Shown here in pieces: positions 1-13,100 of a DNA stretch of 60,000 nucleotides; the first letter of the stretch is position 1; each line of letters starts with the position of its first letter. The notes under the pieces were generated by a model. That model was not told the origin of the DNA, did no database searches, and saw only the letters and a program-made list of their open reading frames with translations. The DNA comes from Antedon mediterranea. Lineage: Eukaryota > Echinodermata > Crinoidea > Comatulida > Antedonidae. Both the position numbers and the translations under genes were made by a program. The stretch is taken from contig NC_092675.1 in the NCBI RefSeq assembly GCF_964355755.1, positions 7,414,312 to 7,474,311 of the forward strand, written 5' to 3'.

Positions 1-149
1 CTTGACAATGATCATCATTATCATCTATCTCGTTTTAAAATATTTTACACATAAAGAACAATCCCTTTGTGAGTTTTTCATTTGTTTGTTTGCCTCGCAC
101 TTTGTTACTACCCTGTGTGTGTGTGTGTGTGTCTAAAATAGGCGCCATC
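1..149. other. Non-coding flank with (GT)n run
   Basis: No reading frame resembling a protein is seen here. A short GT microsatellite lies at about 114-132. This stretch should be intron of the ABCA gene, because the first visible ABCA exon begins at 1215 and lacks a start codon. Confidence 0.5.
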
Positions 150-830
150 TTTGATTTCAACATGGCGGCTGTTTACAACTTTAATAACAATATATTTGGA
201 ATCCTCAGTATCACAAACATAGGTACTGTATAGACATCATTTCTAAAAATGTTACTTTTATGTCAAGTTATAAGCCAAAATACGTTTTAAATGGCGACCA
301 TCTTGAATTCCAACATGGCGACTGAAATAGAATATTTACAACTTTAATAACAATATATTTGGAATCCTCAGTATCACAAACATAGGTACTGTATAGACAT
401 CATTTCTAACCTACTATGTTACTTATATGTCAAGTTATAAGCCAAAATATGTTTTAAATGGCGACCATCTTGAACTCCAACATGGAGGCTGAAATAGAAT
501 ATTTACAACTTTAATAACAATATATTTGGAATCCTCAGTATCACAAACATAGGTATAGAAACTATTTTTAACTTGCTATGTTAATTAAAAGTCAAGTTAT
601 AAGCCAAAATACGTTTAAAATGGCGGCCATCTTGGATTTCAACATGGCGGCTGAAATAGAATATTTGCAACTTTAATAACAATATATAGTTGGAATCTTT
701 ACTATCACAAACATAAACATAGGTATAGACACCATTTTTAACTTGCTACGTCACTTAAAAGTCAAGTTATAAGCAAAAATAAGTCTGAAATAGCGGCCAT
801 TTTGTTTTTCACATTTTAAGGGTGAAGATC
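150..830. repeat. Four-unit tandem repeat (about 165 bp) with ATGGCGGC motifs
   Basis: Four diverged copies recur at a 162-167 bp spacing; the landmark (A/G)CAACTTTAATAACAATAT appears at about 175, 338, 505 and 667. Each unit carries paired ATGGCGGC/ATGGCGAC and CCATCTTG-type motifs, which resemble the YY1 consensus. It lies in an ABCA intron upstream of exon 1215-1308. Confidence 0.8.
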
Positions 831-949
831 TAAAAATTGAACCGGGTAAACAGCAAATTTGAATTCAGCACCCCAAAATTACCCTAAAACACATGTTTAT
901 TCGCTTTTAACACGAAATGCCTACATGAGTGGAAATATGACTATCTGGA

Positions 950-1055
950 CTAGTCTATAAGGATACAAGCAATGCGGCGAGAGTTGGATTCGAACCTCGA
1001 TCTCACAATCAGTATTCGAACGTCCAACACAATGCGCCACACGCCCTTGTCCATC
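950..1055 (-). repeat. tRNA-like SINE fragment
   Basis: On the minus strand an A-box-like TGGCGCATTGTGTTGG is followed by a B-box GGTTCGAATCC. The T-stem and part of the acceptor stem do not pair, so this is not a working tRNA. The same sequence recurs at 1640-1865 and more weakly at 22742-22866, each preceded by a shared AGTATCTTGCCTA-type segment, as expected of a dispersed tRNA-derived SINE. Confidence 0.6.
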
Positions 1056-1214
1056 AATGACCAATAACAGTTTTGTAACCTACCTATACCAATAACAATA
1101 ATGCCAATTGTGACCCTGAAGGTTTAGACAATTTAATCTATACTCTTCTAAGAGGACACATATTTAGAAGAATTTTTTCTTTTGAAATATATTTTTGTTT
1201 GTTTAATTCAACAG

Positions 1215-4200
1215 TGTATTAACATTGACAGATTCAAAGCTGTTGAATCAGAAGAAAAGTTGGTTAACATTGCAACAGAGCTATTGACAAACCAGTCATT
1301 CTGGGCAGGTGTGTATGTACCCCTCTTTTTATTTAGGAAACTATGATGTTCTTTGGTTACTTTTTAATTCATAAATTGTGAATAGTGTATAACAATTATA
1401 TTTTACATAAATATTTTTGTATTAGCGAATGTCGTTGTTTTGTCCAGTGTCTTGATTTTTATTATTATGTTTTTTAATATATTTTTGTTTTTTATTAGTA
1501 CATGCCATGAGTATTTGTAATATATATATTGTAATATTGTATTTATTTATCTAATTTTTAATTGTAAAAGACACTTTATTTCAGCTTTTGGCTGCCACTG
1601 TATTTTAATTTTTTGGAAATAACAATGTTGTGAAACCTCTAAGCGCTGAACATTATTACCCCAGTCATTTTGGATCAAACATGTATGGAAACATACTCCC
1701 ATAATGCAGCTAGTAATCAGCGCAAAATTGTGTGTTGATCTAACCGGGCAATTAAGTAAAGTATCTTGCCTACAGATACAAGCAATGCAGTGAGAGTTGG
1801 ATTCGAACCTCGATCTCACGATCAGTAGTCCAACGTCCAACATACTGCGCCATACTGCCTCTCCATGAAAGGAATGATACTCTAGTTTTAAAGTCAGAAA
1901 GTCAAATACTTGAGTGTACTTTTTCTTTTTTTTAGGCATTATATTTTTAGAAATGGAAGATGCCGGTAACACAATACCAAAACATGTAAAATACAAAATA
2001 AGAATGGACTCGGATAGAGTTGAAAAAACTAAGTACCTTATGGACAGGTAAAGCATCCATAATAAAAGGAACATTTGAGGAAGAAAGAATATAGAAAGTT
2101 GTAAAACGAAAATACTTAGAATAGTGCAGCAAAATATGTCAACCTTGCCATCATGTGTTAAAGGCCAATTTACACAGACGAGCGGTATAACGATAATAAA
2201 AATATAGAATGTTATTCCTTAAGACCATTTACACATCCGCTAAGGATGGATACAGATTCTATGTTGGACAATCTAACCAACAACCATCAACAAATGATGG
2301 AGAGAGGAGTTTGGATTGATGCGATACATAGACATACTGCAGACTTGCATGCAATATATCCCATGTGTTAGAAAGGTTTATACTTTCAGGTGGCAGGTGA
2401 AATGAATATCTACAAATTTGATTTTTAGATTTGTTTAGACGTACAGTTATATATGATTTCATTTTGGTCTATTAGGCAGTTTAATTATTCAATAATACTT
2501 CATTTGATAATTTGAATTAACTAAATCATAATATTATCTTTGTATCGCCTACTCTTATTCTCATTACCATTGTGTAGAGTTGTATTTACAATTTTTATTT
2601 CATTTATTCCGTCAGAAAAGAACAAAAAGAAAAAAAATCAAAATTAAAAAAAAACAGTTAACCAGAAAGCGAAATGAATCATTGTAAAGTGGCTCACCAA
2701 ATCTTAATACAAATATGAATTATTATATTATATAAAGGTATTGGTCACCCGGTCCGAGAGGTGGTATATCATTTGACTTGAAGTATATTCAGAGTGGCTT
2801 TGTGTATATTCAGGACATGGTTGAACATGGTATCATTAAGGCATCTACAGGTGTTGAAGAAACCGGTGCAGGCATATATATACAACAGTTCCCTTATCCC
2901 TGTTACATTGATGATTTGTAAGTATAGTTGTTTAATTTTTAAGCAGTTTCAGCTTCTGCTTTTACGGATTTTTTAGAGAGCTTTTCCAACATTCGTAAGT
3001 CCTTGATTGACACCGAGTGTTTAAGGTGATGTCGTGAATAATGTTGCCAAACTTCCGACAGCATAATAAAATTAAAATAAACCTGAGTTTGATAAAAAAC
3101 ATTTTTGCAAACTGCTTAAAAAATTGCAAAACGTTTTACGTGTTTCCAAATTGTATAGTATTCGTTTATATAAGATTCAGCTATTTTGAGTTCCAGTAAA
3201 TTTTCTCTTGGAAACCATAAATTCTCCAAATAGTTTAGAACATACATTTATGAAAGCTAGACATTTTGTTTGGTAGGATTGTCTATGATAAAATGAAAAT
3301 ATGAATTATATATACAGTATATTATATTACTTATTATGTCTATATCATTTCTTAACTTCAAAAATTTAATGTAAGTACAATTCTAAAATACACTTGAATT
3401 GAACGTTATTAGTGATAATACTTAAATACAAAACATGTTTATTTTGTTCACAGGTTTGTATTTGAACTGTCTGGTGCCCTCCCACTGTGGATGATCATCT
3501 CATGGGTTTATTCCGTTGCCATGATCATAAAGAGCATCGTGTATGAGAAAGAGAATCGCTTGAAGGAGGTTATGAAAGTGATGGGTTTGAGCAACGGGGT
3601 TCACTGGGTGGCCTGGATGATCAATGCCTTTAGCGTCATGTTTATCAGTTCACTTTTACTTATTTTTGTAATCAAGGTATGACTTTGTTTTCACGTCTTA
3701 GATTATTACAAAAAATTCTCCCTGCATTTAAAGTTTGAATGATTTTAGTAGTACTATTTGTAGATGACTTTGATAGCTATGTTTGTTAGAACGAAAATTC
3801 AATTTTGTTACTATGGCAGGCCACAGCTGCCTTAAACTTTCAAACACATTGTATTATATTATACTATGTATGCCATAAAAATCTGTATAGTGTAATGTTA
3901 TTTTGACTATGGCAAGCCACAGCTGCCTTAAGCTTACAAACACATTATTGTAGAATCTTGATAATTGAGCTTGAGAATGACCCCATAATGGGTTCAAATC
4001 TTTATACGTGTTAATTTTAAATATTCATTGACCTTGACGGGGTCAAATTTTACTTTTGAATGTTTTATTGTATTAAATTTTTAATAATAATATTAATAAT
4101 AACAAAATAATTTTTTTTGTCTACAGCAAGGACAACTATTGCTCTACAGTGACCCAACAGTTCTGCTGTTCTTCTTCTCGTCCTTCAGTATTTCAACTAT

Positions 4201-7181
4201 ATCACTATGCTTTCTCATAAGCGTGTTCTTTTCACGTGCCAACCTAGCAGCTGCGTGCGGTGCAGTCATTTACTTCTTTACGTATGTACCGTATAGTATG
4301 GCGTACTCATGGGATGAGTATATGTCAACAGGAGCAAAGTACGCTGTTGTAAGTGACGCCTTATGTTTCTATTATTTTGATATTTTATTATTAAGGCTGT
4401 TCCGATTATGACATCTACAGAATACCACTTTCGTACTTATTATGAGGAAGTTTTATGCACCTTCATACATTGTTTCTTATTGTTTTCATAGCAGTCAGTC
4501 TTCTAACTTTCAAGAAGAGATATTATTATATACTAACTATTGATTAATGGCTGAGTGGTCCATTCTTAATATAATGTAATATTTTAGATACAAAGCACAT
4601 TTATTTCATATGTTTTTATACTATATATGCATTTTTAAATAAAAATACCAATATATATATTATTCCTTTAATAGTCATAAATCATTAATTATTTGTCATT
4701 GGCTTTCTCTATCTTTATTACAGTCTCTTTGTAATACCATTGCATTTGGTTATGGAACAACTTACTTAGCTTACTATGAGATCCAAGGTACTGGTGTGCA
4801 GTGGTCTAACATTGCTGAAAGCCCAATAACTGGTGAGGGTGGATATGGCTTCCTACAGTCTATCATCATGATGTGGGTGGACACTGGCATCTACTTGCTT
4901 CTAGTCTGGTATATCGAAGCTGTGTTTCCAGGTTAGTTTTCACTTTGTGCCCAATTTTATAAAATAAATTGCTATTAATTTATAGCCATACACTTTGTTT
5001 TGTATATAATTATATAATAATGTGTATGTCGTGGTTCAAAACAAAAAAAGGAGAATACACTTTGATTCTTTCCTTCTATCCGATTTATTAGTTTCGTATT
5101 GTACTCCAGCATCAAATCATTATACAAATCATTTAAAGTACAAGAATTCAAGCCCTGCAAAATATGAATAAACAAATAACAACCACTGTATCTAACAGTC
5201 AATTATATCAATAAGTAAATAATGCACCAATCCAACAACGAACAATCAAAATATAATAGTACCTCAAGTTATACAACACCAAACGTATGACACAGCATCA
5301 ACTCGTGATAACTCCTGACTATTATACCTCTGAATCTAAGATAAATATTGTAAATGCAAGTTTCATTAATTGTAAGCATGATTATAGTTAACATATTTTA
5401 AATCAGTTGCTTATACATATATAAGTTAAGCTTAGTACTTACAAAATAAGAACATAGCAATATTAACACAACGAACAAAAGAACCTGCACAGTCTTATAT
5501 ACTTGCTTGATACTTGCTTGATGTTATGGGTCAGTTAGAAAGCTAAATATAGCTTATATGACCCTTCCTGTCTTCTTATGACCAAAATATAGGTGCTTAG
5601 GGCTCCGGGTGTACACATAATGTTCCAAAGTGTTTATAAATGTGAAAAAGTAAACTTGCAGTCAAGGGACTTCCAATGATCATTGAGGAGTGACTTGAAT
5701 AGATTTAAATTTGGTGCTTTTACAACATTAGATGGTAAGCTATTCCACGAGTCCACAACTCTACAACTGAAGGAAAACTTCCTGGAAGCCTAAACTTGTT
5801 TTTATATATAACTTGTATTCATGACCTCTAGTTCTATGACAATCAACAAATGTAAAAAACTTTCTGCATTCTATAGCGTCAAGACCATTTATAATTCTGA
5901 AGATTAAATATATCAGAACTATAACATAGCGAGAGCCTGAAACACAACGAACATAAACCCCGCTTCGCTTACGCACGGACAGTGTCACCTGTATTCCAAT
6001 TACAGAATGACTATGCAGCGCCATCAATACACAATTAATTCCAAATCATTACATGTAATCCAAATATAATACAGTAGAACGCCTCCTTTGGGACACCTCT
6101 ATTCAAGGGACACTTTCCAATAAATTGAATGGAGGGCACTATATGTTTTAACACTACTACTAACTATTCAGGGGACATCACCATTAGGGGGATAATTTGT
6201 AATTCATACAAGTATATAAACTCTCTATAATAATCACAACTACGAACAGCATCAGTACAGTATTGTAACATCAATGTGATATAACATAATGATTTCAGTA
6301 TTAAACCAATCCTTGAGTTTACTGTACAATATTTATGTTATTACTAGGAAAATATAAAACCAACTAATACTACCACTACCTATCCGGACAACTACACAGT
6401 CTTTATCATCTAGCAGCAGCATCACCTACCCATCTGACAGTATTATCAATGACACTTTCACTGGACGGGCTAGGCCCTGCTACTATGTATGTACGTACAT
6501 AGCCTCTAACTAGGCTAGATTAGCTAGAGGCCTAGACCATCATTCTTCTAAGACATTAGACGGCCTAAATAAAGTCAATGATTCCGAACCAAATTCCCAA
6601 ATGATTCCACAGTGAATATAAAACATAAGTTTAGAAAATAAACATCCTTACCATGCCATTCCATCAAAAGGCTCTCGGTTCTCCCATGCTTTAACATACC
6701 TCGCTGTGTTTGTTTACCTTTGTATATCCACTAAAAGGTCAAACTGACGGTGACCTCGCGAACGAGAAACGTGTCTATTTTGCAGAGTATAAGTACTTGC
6801 TTTATTTTTTTTTTTAGCACGATAGCGCCTACAATTTTAAAGTTCATTCTGAATTTTTCAGTGTAAATAGATATATACTTTAACAGAACATGCTTATTGA
6901 AATTAAAGAAAATCGGTTTATTAACTACACAAATAAAAAGAAGAAAAATTTGCATTTTTTAAACATAAGGCGAAATATCAACATGTGCCCTCTGTGGTAA
7001 TATTTTGCCACGTACTTCACTCAGTTTCTGAGTGCTTTCATTGTGATTGTCTTGTTTTTCAATAAAGGTCAGTATGGCATGCCTCGTGAATGGTACTTTC
7101 CTTTCACTAAACACTACTGGTTTGGAATAAGTGAAAATGTGGACACTAGTGAGTCATGTGAACTTGGAACATTGTCAGACA
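1215..7181 (+). CDS. ABCA exons 1-7 of window: end of ECD1 and TMD1
   Basis: The first exon ends in the conserved FWAG region of ABCA1-type ECD1, and the next reads into KYKIRMD. Exon 2738-2917 carries the [11 protein letters not shown] stretch that precedes TM2. Exons 3454-3676, 4127-4348 and 4724-4931 hold the hydrophobic helices, including the [10 protein letters not shown] region and the WYIEAVFPG end of TMD1. Exon 7068-7181 carries the [12 protein letters not shown] motif leading to NBD1. All junctions are GT-AG and phase-compatible. Confidence 0.93.
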
Positions 7182-10100
7182 GTGAGTATTTTATTTATTT
7201 TATTTTTATTCTGCATTTTTGACTAAAACCTGATAAAGAAGTTCTCAATGCAAACATAGAGCAAAATAAATAGTGATCCAAATGCATTTTTTTCATGGCT
7301 ACTGTTTGTTTTAGTTTAGGTTCGTTTTTTATTGTACTTAATCATTTTTGAATATTTTTTTGTTTTTTTAGATGACCCCACAAAATTTGAACGTGACCCA
7401 GAGCATCTTACTTTAGGCGTTTCAATCAGAAACCTTGTCAAGGTCTACAAGCTAGGGAAGAAGGTTGCTGTAGATGGCTTAAATCTGAATTTCTATGAAG
7501 GTCAAATCACATCATTCCTTGGCCACAATGGTGCTGGTAAAACTACAACAATGTAAGTTATATGTATGGAAATAATGTTATTGGGAAACTATCTACTGTA
7601 ATTAATTTAACAATTATCTAATTCCTTTTTCACATGACATAAATATGTTTACAGTTTTTAGGTTTTATAATATGTTTGTTGAGACATATTTTTATTTCCA
7701 ATTGGACAAGTCTGTTGATTCCCGTAACTTTAATGATTGACAATAGGGACTTTTAGATTTGAGTCAACGTTAATGAAGTCCACGTCCACATGGGTCGTTA
7801 CTGTTACTCGTCGACAAATATATGAACGTTTAGATTAAGGGAACGTTGGTATGACAGTGAACGTAATGACCCTGTGATCATCTGATCTTGTAAACTCTAG
7901 TAGCACTCATCCATGAAGGTATTTCACTGCAATGGGCCAGTGTAAGTACACAGGTTTAGGCCAGGCTAAGTGTGTAGCTTTGACCTAGTTTAGATCTTTA
8001 ATTTTCTGAACAAAGACTGCCGTCCTAGTGATGAGACCCAATCCATAACCTGTATTATTAAAAGCTTTATTTAAAATAACCAATGGATATCATGATATTT
8101 TGTCATTCTGTCTCTGTAATAAGAGTCCGATAATTAATGTTAATGTAATTTAAATTGTTTTATTTTCAGGTCGATCCTAACAGGTCTGTTTCCTCCTACA
8201 AGTGGATCGGCATATATTTACGGCAAAGATATCCGTAAAGACATCACCGAGATTCGACGAAGTCTTGGCACATGCCCTCAACATAATGTGCTTTTTGATA
8301 AGTATGAATGATCTTGTTTTATTTTGTTATTGTCTATGTTCTTTTCCTGTGTTCATTTATTTTAGGTTGATAAACCATGTTCAATGTTTGTACTCTTTAT
8401 ATTAACATTATTGTTTGGACATTTCTTTTCTTAAATTGAATATTGGAATTCTGTTGATGTAGATAATGTTGTAAAATGATTACCATTACCCATTTCCTTT
8501 TCTCTTCTTTTTTTTCATAATTTTTATGGTGTTCATTTTTTTTTCACAGCATGTCTGTTATTGAACATCTGTGGTTTTATGCCCGTCTGAAAGGAGCAGA
8601 GAATGACGTCCGCATCGAGATGGAACAGATTTTACAAGACATCGGTCTGCCGCACAAACGAAATGAATTATCTAAAAATCTGTCAGGTAAAATTTGTATT
8701 ATATTTGTATACAGTTTCCAGGTTGAAATTGAATAGTTAGTTCAAAATCTCAGAGTCCATTCCATTTTGTGTCTAATCATTTCCTACTTTCTTAAGCCCT
8801 GTCTACACTATCAAACTTTATGTAAAAAAAAAATGTGATGTACCCATATATGGACACGATGATGTCAATAGCACTACCATATTTAAGCATATCACTACCA
8901 TATTTGGGCACATCACACTTTTTTTGTCAAACTAGTTTGATAGTGTGGATAGAGGTTAAGTCTTATGAAACTTTGAATGTATTTATTGTTACTTTACTAG
9001 GTGGTATGAAGCGTAAGCTTTCCATTGCTATGGCTTTTGTTGCTGGATCACGTACAGTGGTCTTAGATGAACCAACTGCAGGTGTTGACCCGTATGCCCG
9101 AAGAGAAATTTGGGATTTGCTGAGTAAATATCGACGAGGTAAGTATGGAAAGATTAATTGTTGCATTGAAAAAATTAGCCAATGAGTCAATTATGCTAAC
9201 AAGATGTCCTATATTGATTTTGGTGTTTTACTGGCAGTGCCTCGTCCTTCGGATGGGCCTTTAAGCTGTGTACATACAGTGCATGTTAAAGAACCTGTTC
9301 TATTCGAAAAGAGTAGGGTATTGTCTCCTATTGATCTAGGTAGTAGGTGCACTGCTTGCTGCTGTGCGTTTGTAGAGGGCCTCATCCAAATTTCTTTAGT
9401 GCATGAGGATGGTTCTTCTTGTTTTAAATTTGTTTTATACACTTAAGTGCATAGATATTTAGTTATCTACTAAAGAATTTTAAACATTGAGTTAACCAAG
9501 TGGAATTTGTAATTATTTTATTCTAGGCCGCACTATTATTATGTCCACTCATCATATGGATGAAGCGGATATTCTAGGTGATCGCATCGCAATCATTTCC
9601 CAGGGTAAATTATGTTGCTGCGGTACATCATTGTTTCTGAAGAGTCGTTTCGGACAGGGTTACTACTTAGTCCTGGCAAAAAAAGTGGGTAAAGGTAACC
9701 CAAAGATTGCAGATATGGAAATGAAAGTGAAAGGAGTCATGGATATACCACCATTGAATGAAATAACGGTGAGTATTTGGGTTTGTAACACCTGTACAGT
9801 CAGTCAGTTATAATAATTAAGGCAGCTTAAATGTTCTCATTGTTAAGTTAACTGTATTGTATTGCATTATTTTTTTTTTTAGCTAAGTCTTGAAGACCTA
9901 GATAAAGATGAAGGTGTTGGATCAGAAACTGCTTCTGATTCTGCCACAGAATACGCAGTGAAGCCAGAAAATGCTGGAGCATGTGGAGGTACAGATATAA
10001 CAGGTAAGTAAAGAAAAAAAGTATAATCTAACTATATAATTTGGCACAAAAGACTATGATTACCTCACAAATCCAATAAGGTTTATCGCAAATTGCGTGA

Positions 10101-13100
10101 GTGATGCATAATGGGAAGGGTTTGGGAGCAATAGCGCCACCACCAGTATATAAAGTTTGTATTATACCGGTGGCGCTATTGCTCCCAAACCCTTCCCATC
10201 ATGCATTGTGCAATGACGTGTCTTGCGAAATCAAGGTATTTGCGATAAACCTTATTACAATAGAGCCTCTCCTTCGGGAAACCTATTATATGGATATATT
10301 GTTGGTTCCCGAAGATGTCCCCTTAATAGGGGTTCTACTGTGTGTTTTAAAAGTGTATTTGACTAATGTTCATATTGAGAAACATTACAGTAAAGTTTTC
10401 ACAATGATTGTTTTTTTTTCTTTGTCAAATAACAAAGTTATTCTGACATTCGTTTTAGTTGAATAAGTAAATGTTATTTTGTTATCAGATCACGGACAGT
10501 GCTCTGTATCAGAACTGACAAAATTTATTCAACGACACATTCCTGATGCAAAGGTGAACGAGGCGTTTGGCACAGAGGTGTCGTACGTCCTACCAACAGA
10601 TGCAGCAGAGGGTGGAGCATTTGAGGCTCTATTTAAAGATCTTGAGAGTAATCTGGACTTACTACATATCAATAGTTATGGCATATCAGACACAACACTT
10701 GAAGAGGTAAAGTTACTATTTCATTAGTGCGGGATACATCAACTGTTGTATTGCAGTGTGATTTATTATTGTGATTTTTAAATTGGATAATTATTGGATA
10801 AATGTGATAATTTTTAACCTTTGACCTGAAGGACAAATTGTTGCGTTGTGATTGGGCATCTGGTTGTTTGGTAATGACTGATCATGCGAACTTTATTGGT
10901 TAGAAAATTAACCGATAATTTGAATTTAGTTGCGAAAACACAGCCCTATAGTCTACAATATGAAATGTTATCAAACAGCAAGTTCGCTAGTGTAGATTAG
11001 GCTTAAACAAATTCAGGCATTTGAAGAATTTTTCTGGCTTTATTGATAAATAGGTTTAGTATTTCACTTTACATCATTGTCAAATAGATATTTAAGAATT
11101 TCCCTTAAGTGCTATTCTAATTTAGGAGAATTTGAATAGTAACTTTTTTCCTTAAATGGTAAATACGGCCACTTGAGTTTGGTTGTCTGAAGTAAAACTG
11201 TAACTTTAAAAAAAAATCCACATATACAAAAGAGAAGTATAAAACAATAGCTTCTTATTTTTATTTCACACATTGTTTTCTAGGTGTTTTTGAAAGTTGC
11301 TGAAGAGACCGGCGTTGACTCCGCTGAAGGTGAGATTCTGACAGACAGTGGCCGTCTTCCACGCCCCTTCCTTGGGCGTGGCAGCTTACGCCGGCAAAGT
11401 TATCGTATGCCTAATTTGAGTTGTTCCGATGATCAGCAGAATTTATTGGATGATGATGGTAATAATATTTTTTTTTTTTTACTCTTTCTAATTATTTCAA
11501 TATTAATATTTTTGATGTGAAAAGAAAAATAACTAAACAAGTGTATTTGGTGGTAAAATAAAAAATACACAGTTTTGGGAAAAGTTAAATTCCATGAATC
11601 ATCAAGATCTTATTTGTGGCAAAAATATATAATTTCTGATTCTAAATTAAATTTTTTTCTAAAATCTCTTTTTCATTTTTTATTTTTATTTGCACATGCA
11701 TTTCTCCTTAAGTTGGTATGTTTATTTGTTTCTCTTTTAATAAATTATGTTTAATGTATTGATTTATTCATTGCTAATTTAAAATGTATTTAAATGTGTA
11801 AAAGTAACACATAAACATACCCAGTTATAAGCTAAAGTATTTGTAGAGCTTCATTCTTGTGTGTGCATGTGTGTTTTTTCTTTGAACTGATTATCATTTT
11901 TTAAGAAAGGCATTGTATTGGCAGTTATTGTTAACACATAATTAATTACAAATAATGAAAATAATAATTATATTTCATCTCTGTTTTCCTTTTACCTTCA
12001 ATTTGTCTCTCCATCACCACCACACCCGATCTCAAAACATCTCTGTACCCATCCATAAAACCAACTCATTCCAACACAATATAGATACTCCGTACCCTAA
12101 CTGTGGAATAATCTTCCATCCACCATTTCAGACTCTGTCTCTCAGAATGGTTTTTTTTTTTATAAAAAATTATATCTTTTCTAAATACTATCCATTCATG
12201 TCTTGAACCCCTGCCACAAGATGTTTTTTTGTTTTCATCTTCATCACCAGGGCATCTGCCTTCAAACTCTGATCTCATATAATTTTGTTGTTGCTTTGTA
12301 TGTTATTATCTTTTATGTTAGAATATGTAAATAAATGTTATGAAATTTGATTGCAGAATGTGATAAAGTCCATCACGAGACTCTGGCTGATCATGATGAA
12401 CAAGATGAGGATGTCAAAATATTAAATGTGGCACAACATAGAGTGTCCTAATATTTCTACCTAGACTTGCCCCAAGTTATATTTTCTTTCTCTACCGCAT
12501 GGCATTCTGATTAACTAGAGTGATTCCAGCGTAAGTATAGGTATGACACGCCATCTGTGCCAAAATGTTAAGAAAAATCACCATCTAGAACCCATGACAA
12601 ATTTATACCATGTTTACAAATTATGAAATTTTGTAATTACTTGTAGAATATATGTCGGTGTCTACTCAAGACAACCGCTCAGAGGTCAGCGGGGAAGAGC
12701 GCAGAGTTAAAGGTTTAAATCTTGTACGTAGACAGTTCTGGGCGCTTTTTATTAAGCGTTTCCATAATGCGAGAAGAAGTAAGAAAGGTGTTTGTGCACA
12801 GGTAAGTTGAATGTTTTAAATCTTATTTAATATAATAATGTTTATTCACTCCTACATAATACAATATACATAGGCATAATACAAAAGGAATGAAACTGTT
12901 TCGGTTGTCTAATGGTTAGTGGATTAACGAAGAATACGTCAATACAGCAATAGAACTTTATGAAACTTTATTCATCGCACGTGTCTGTTGTGTATGCTCG
13001 AGATTGCTTAGATATATATTTGATAAATTAAGTCTCATTTGAGACTTAGGAAAAGTAAAGAGAGTTATGAGTTACCTCATGTCATTATGTCAGGATTGTA

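Noticed and set aside
954-1048. Functional tRNA gene on the minus strand
   Set aside because: A and B boxes are present but the T-stem does not pair and the acceptor stem is incomplete; near copies elsewhere show it is a SINE.
9204-9446. Overlapping frames on both strands in an ABCA intron
   Set aside because: They coincide with a SINE-like repeat and have no family resemblance.
10101-10466. 121-residue plus-strand frame in ABCA intron 13
   Set aside because: It runs through the hairpin MITE and a dispersed repeat, so it is chance.
11955-12206. 83-residue plus-strand frame in ABCA intron 15
   Set aside because: No splice sites in phase and Ser/His/Phe-rich low-complexity content.
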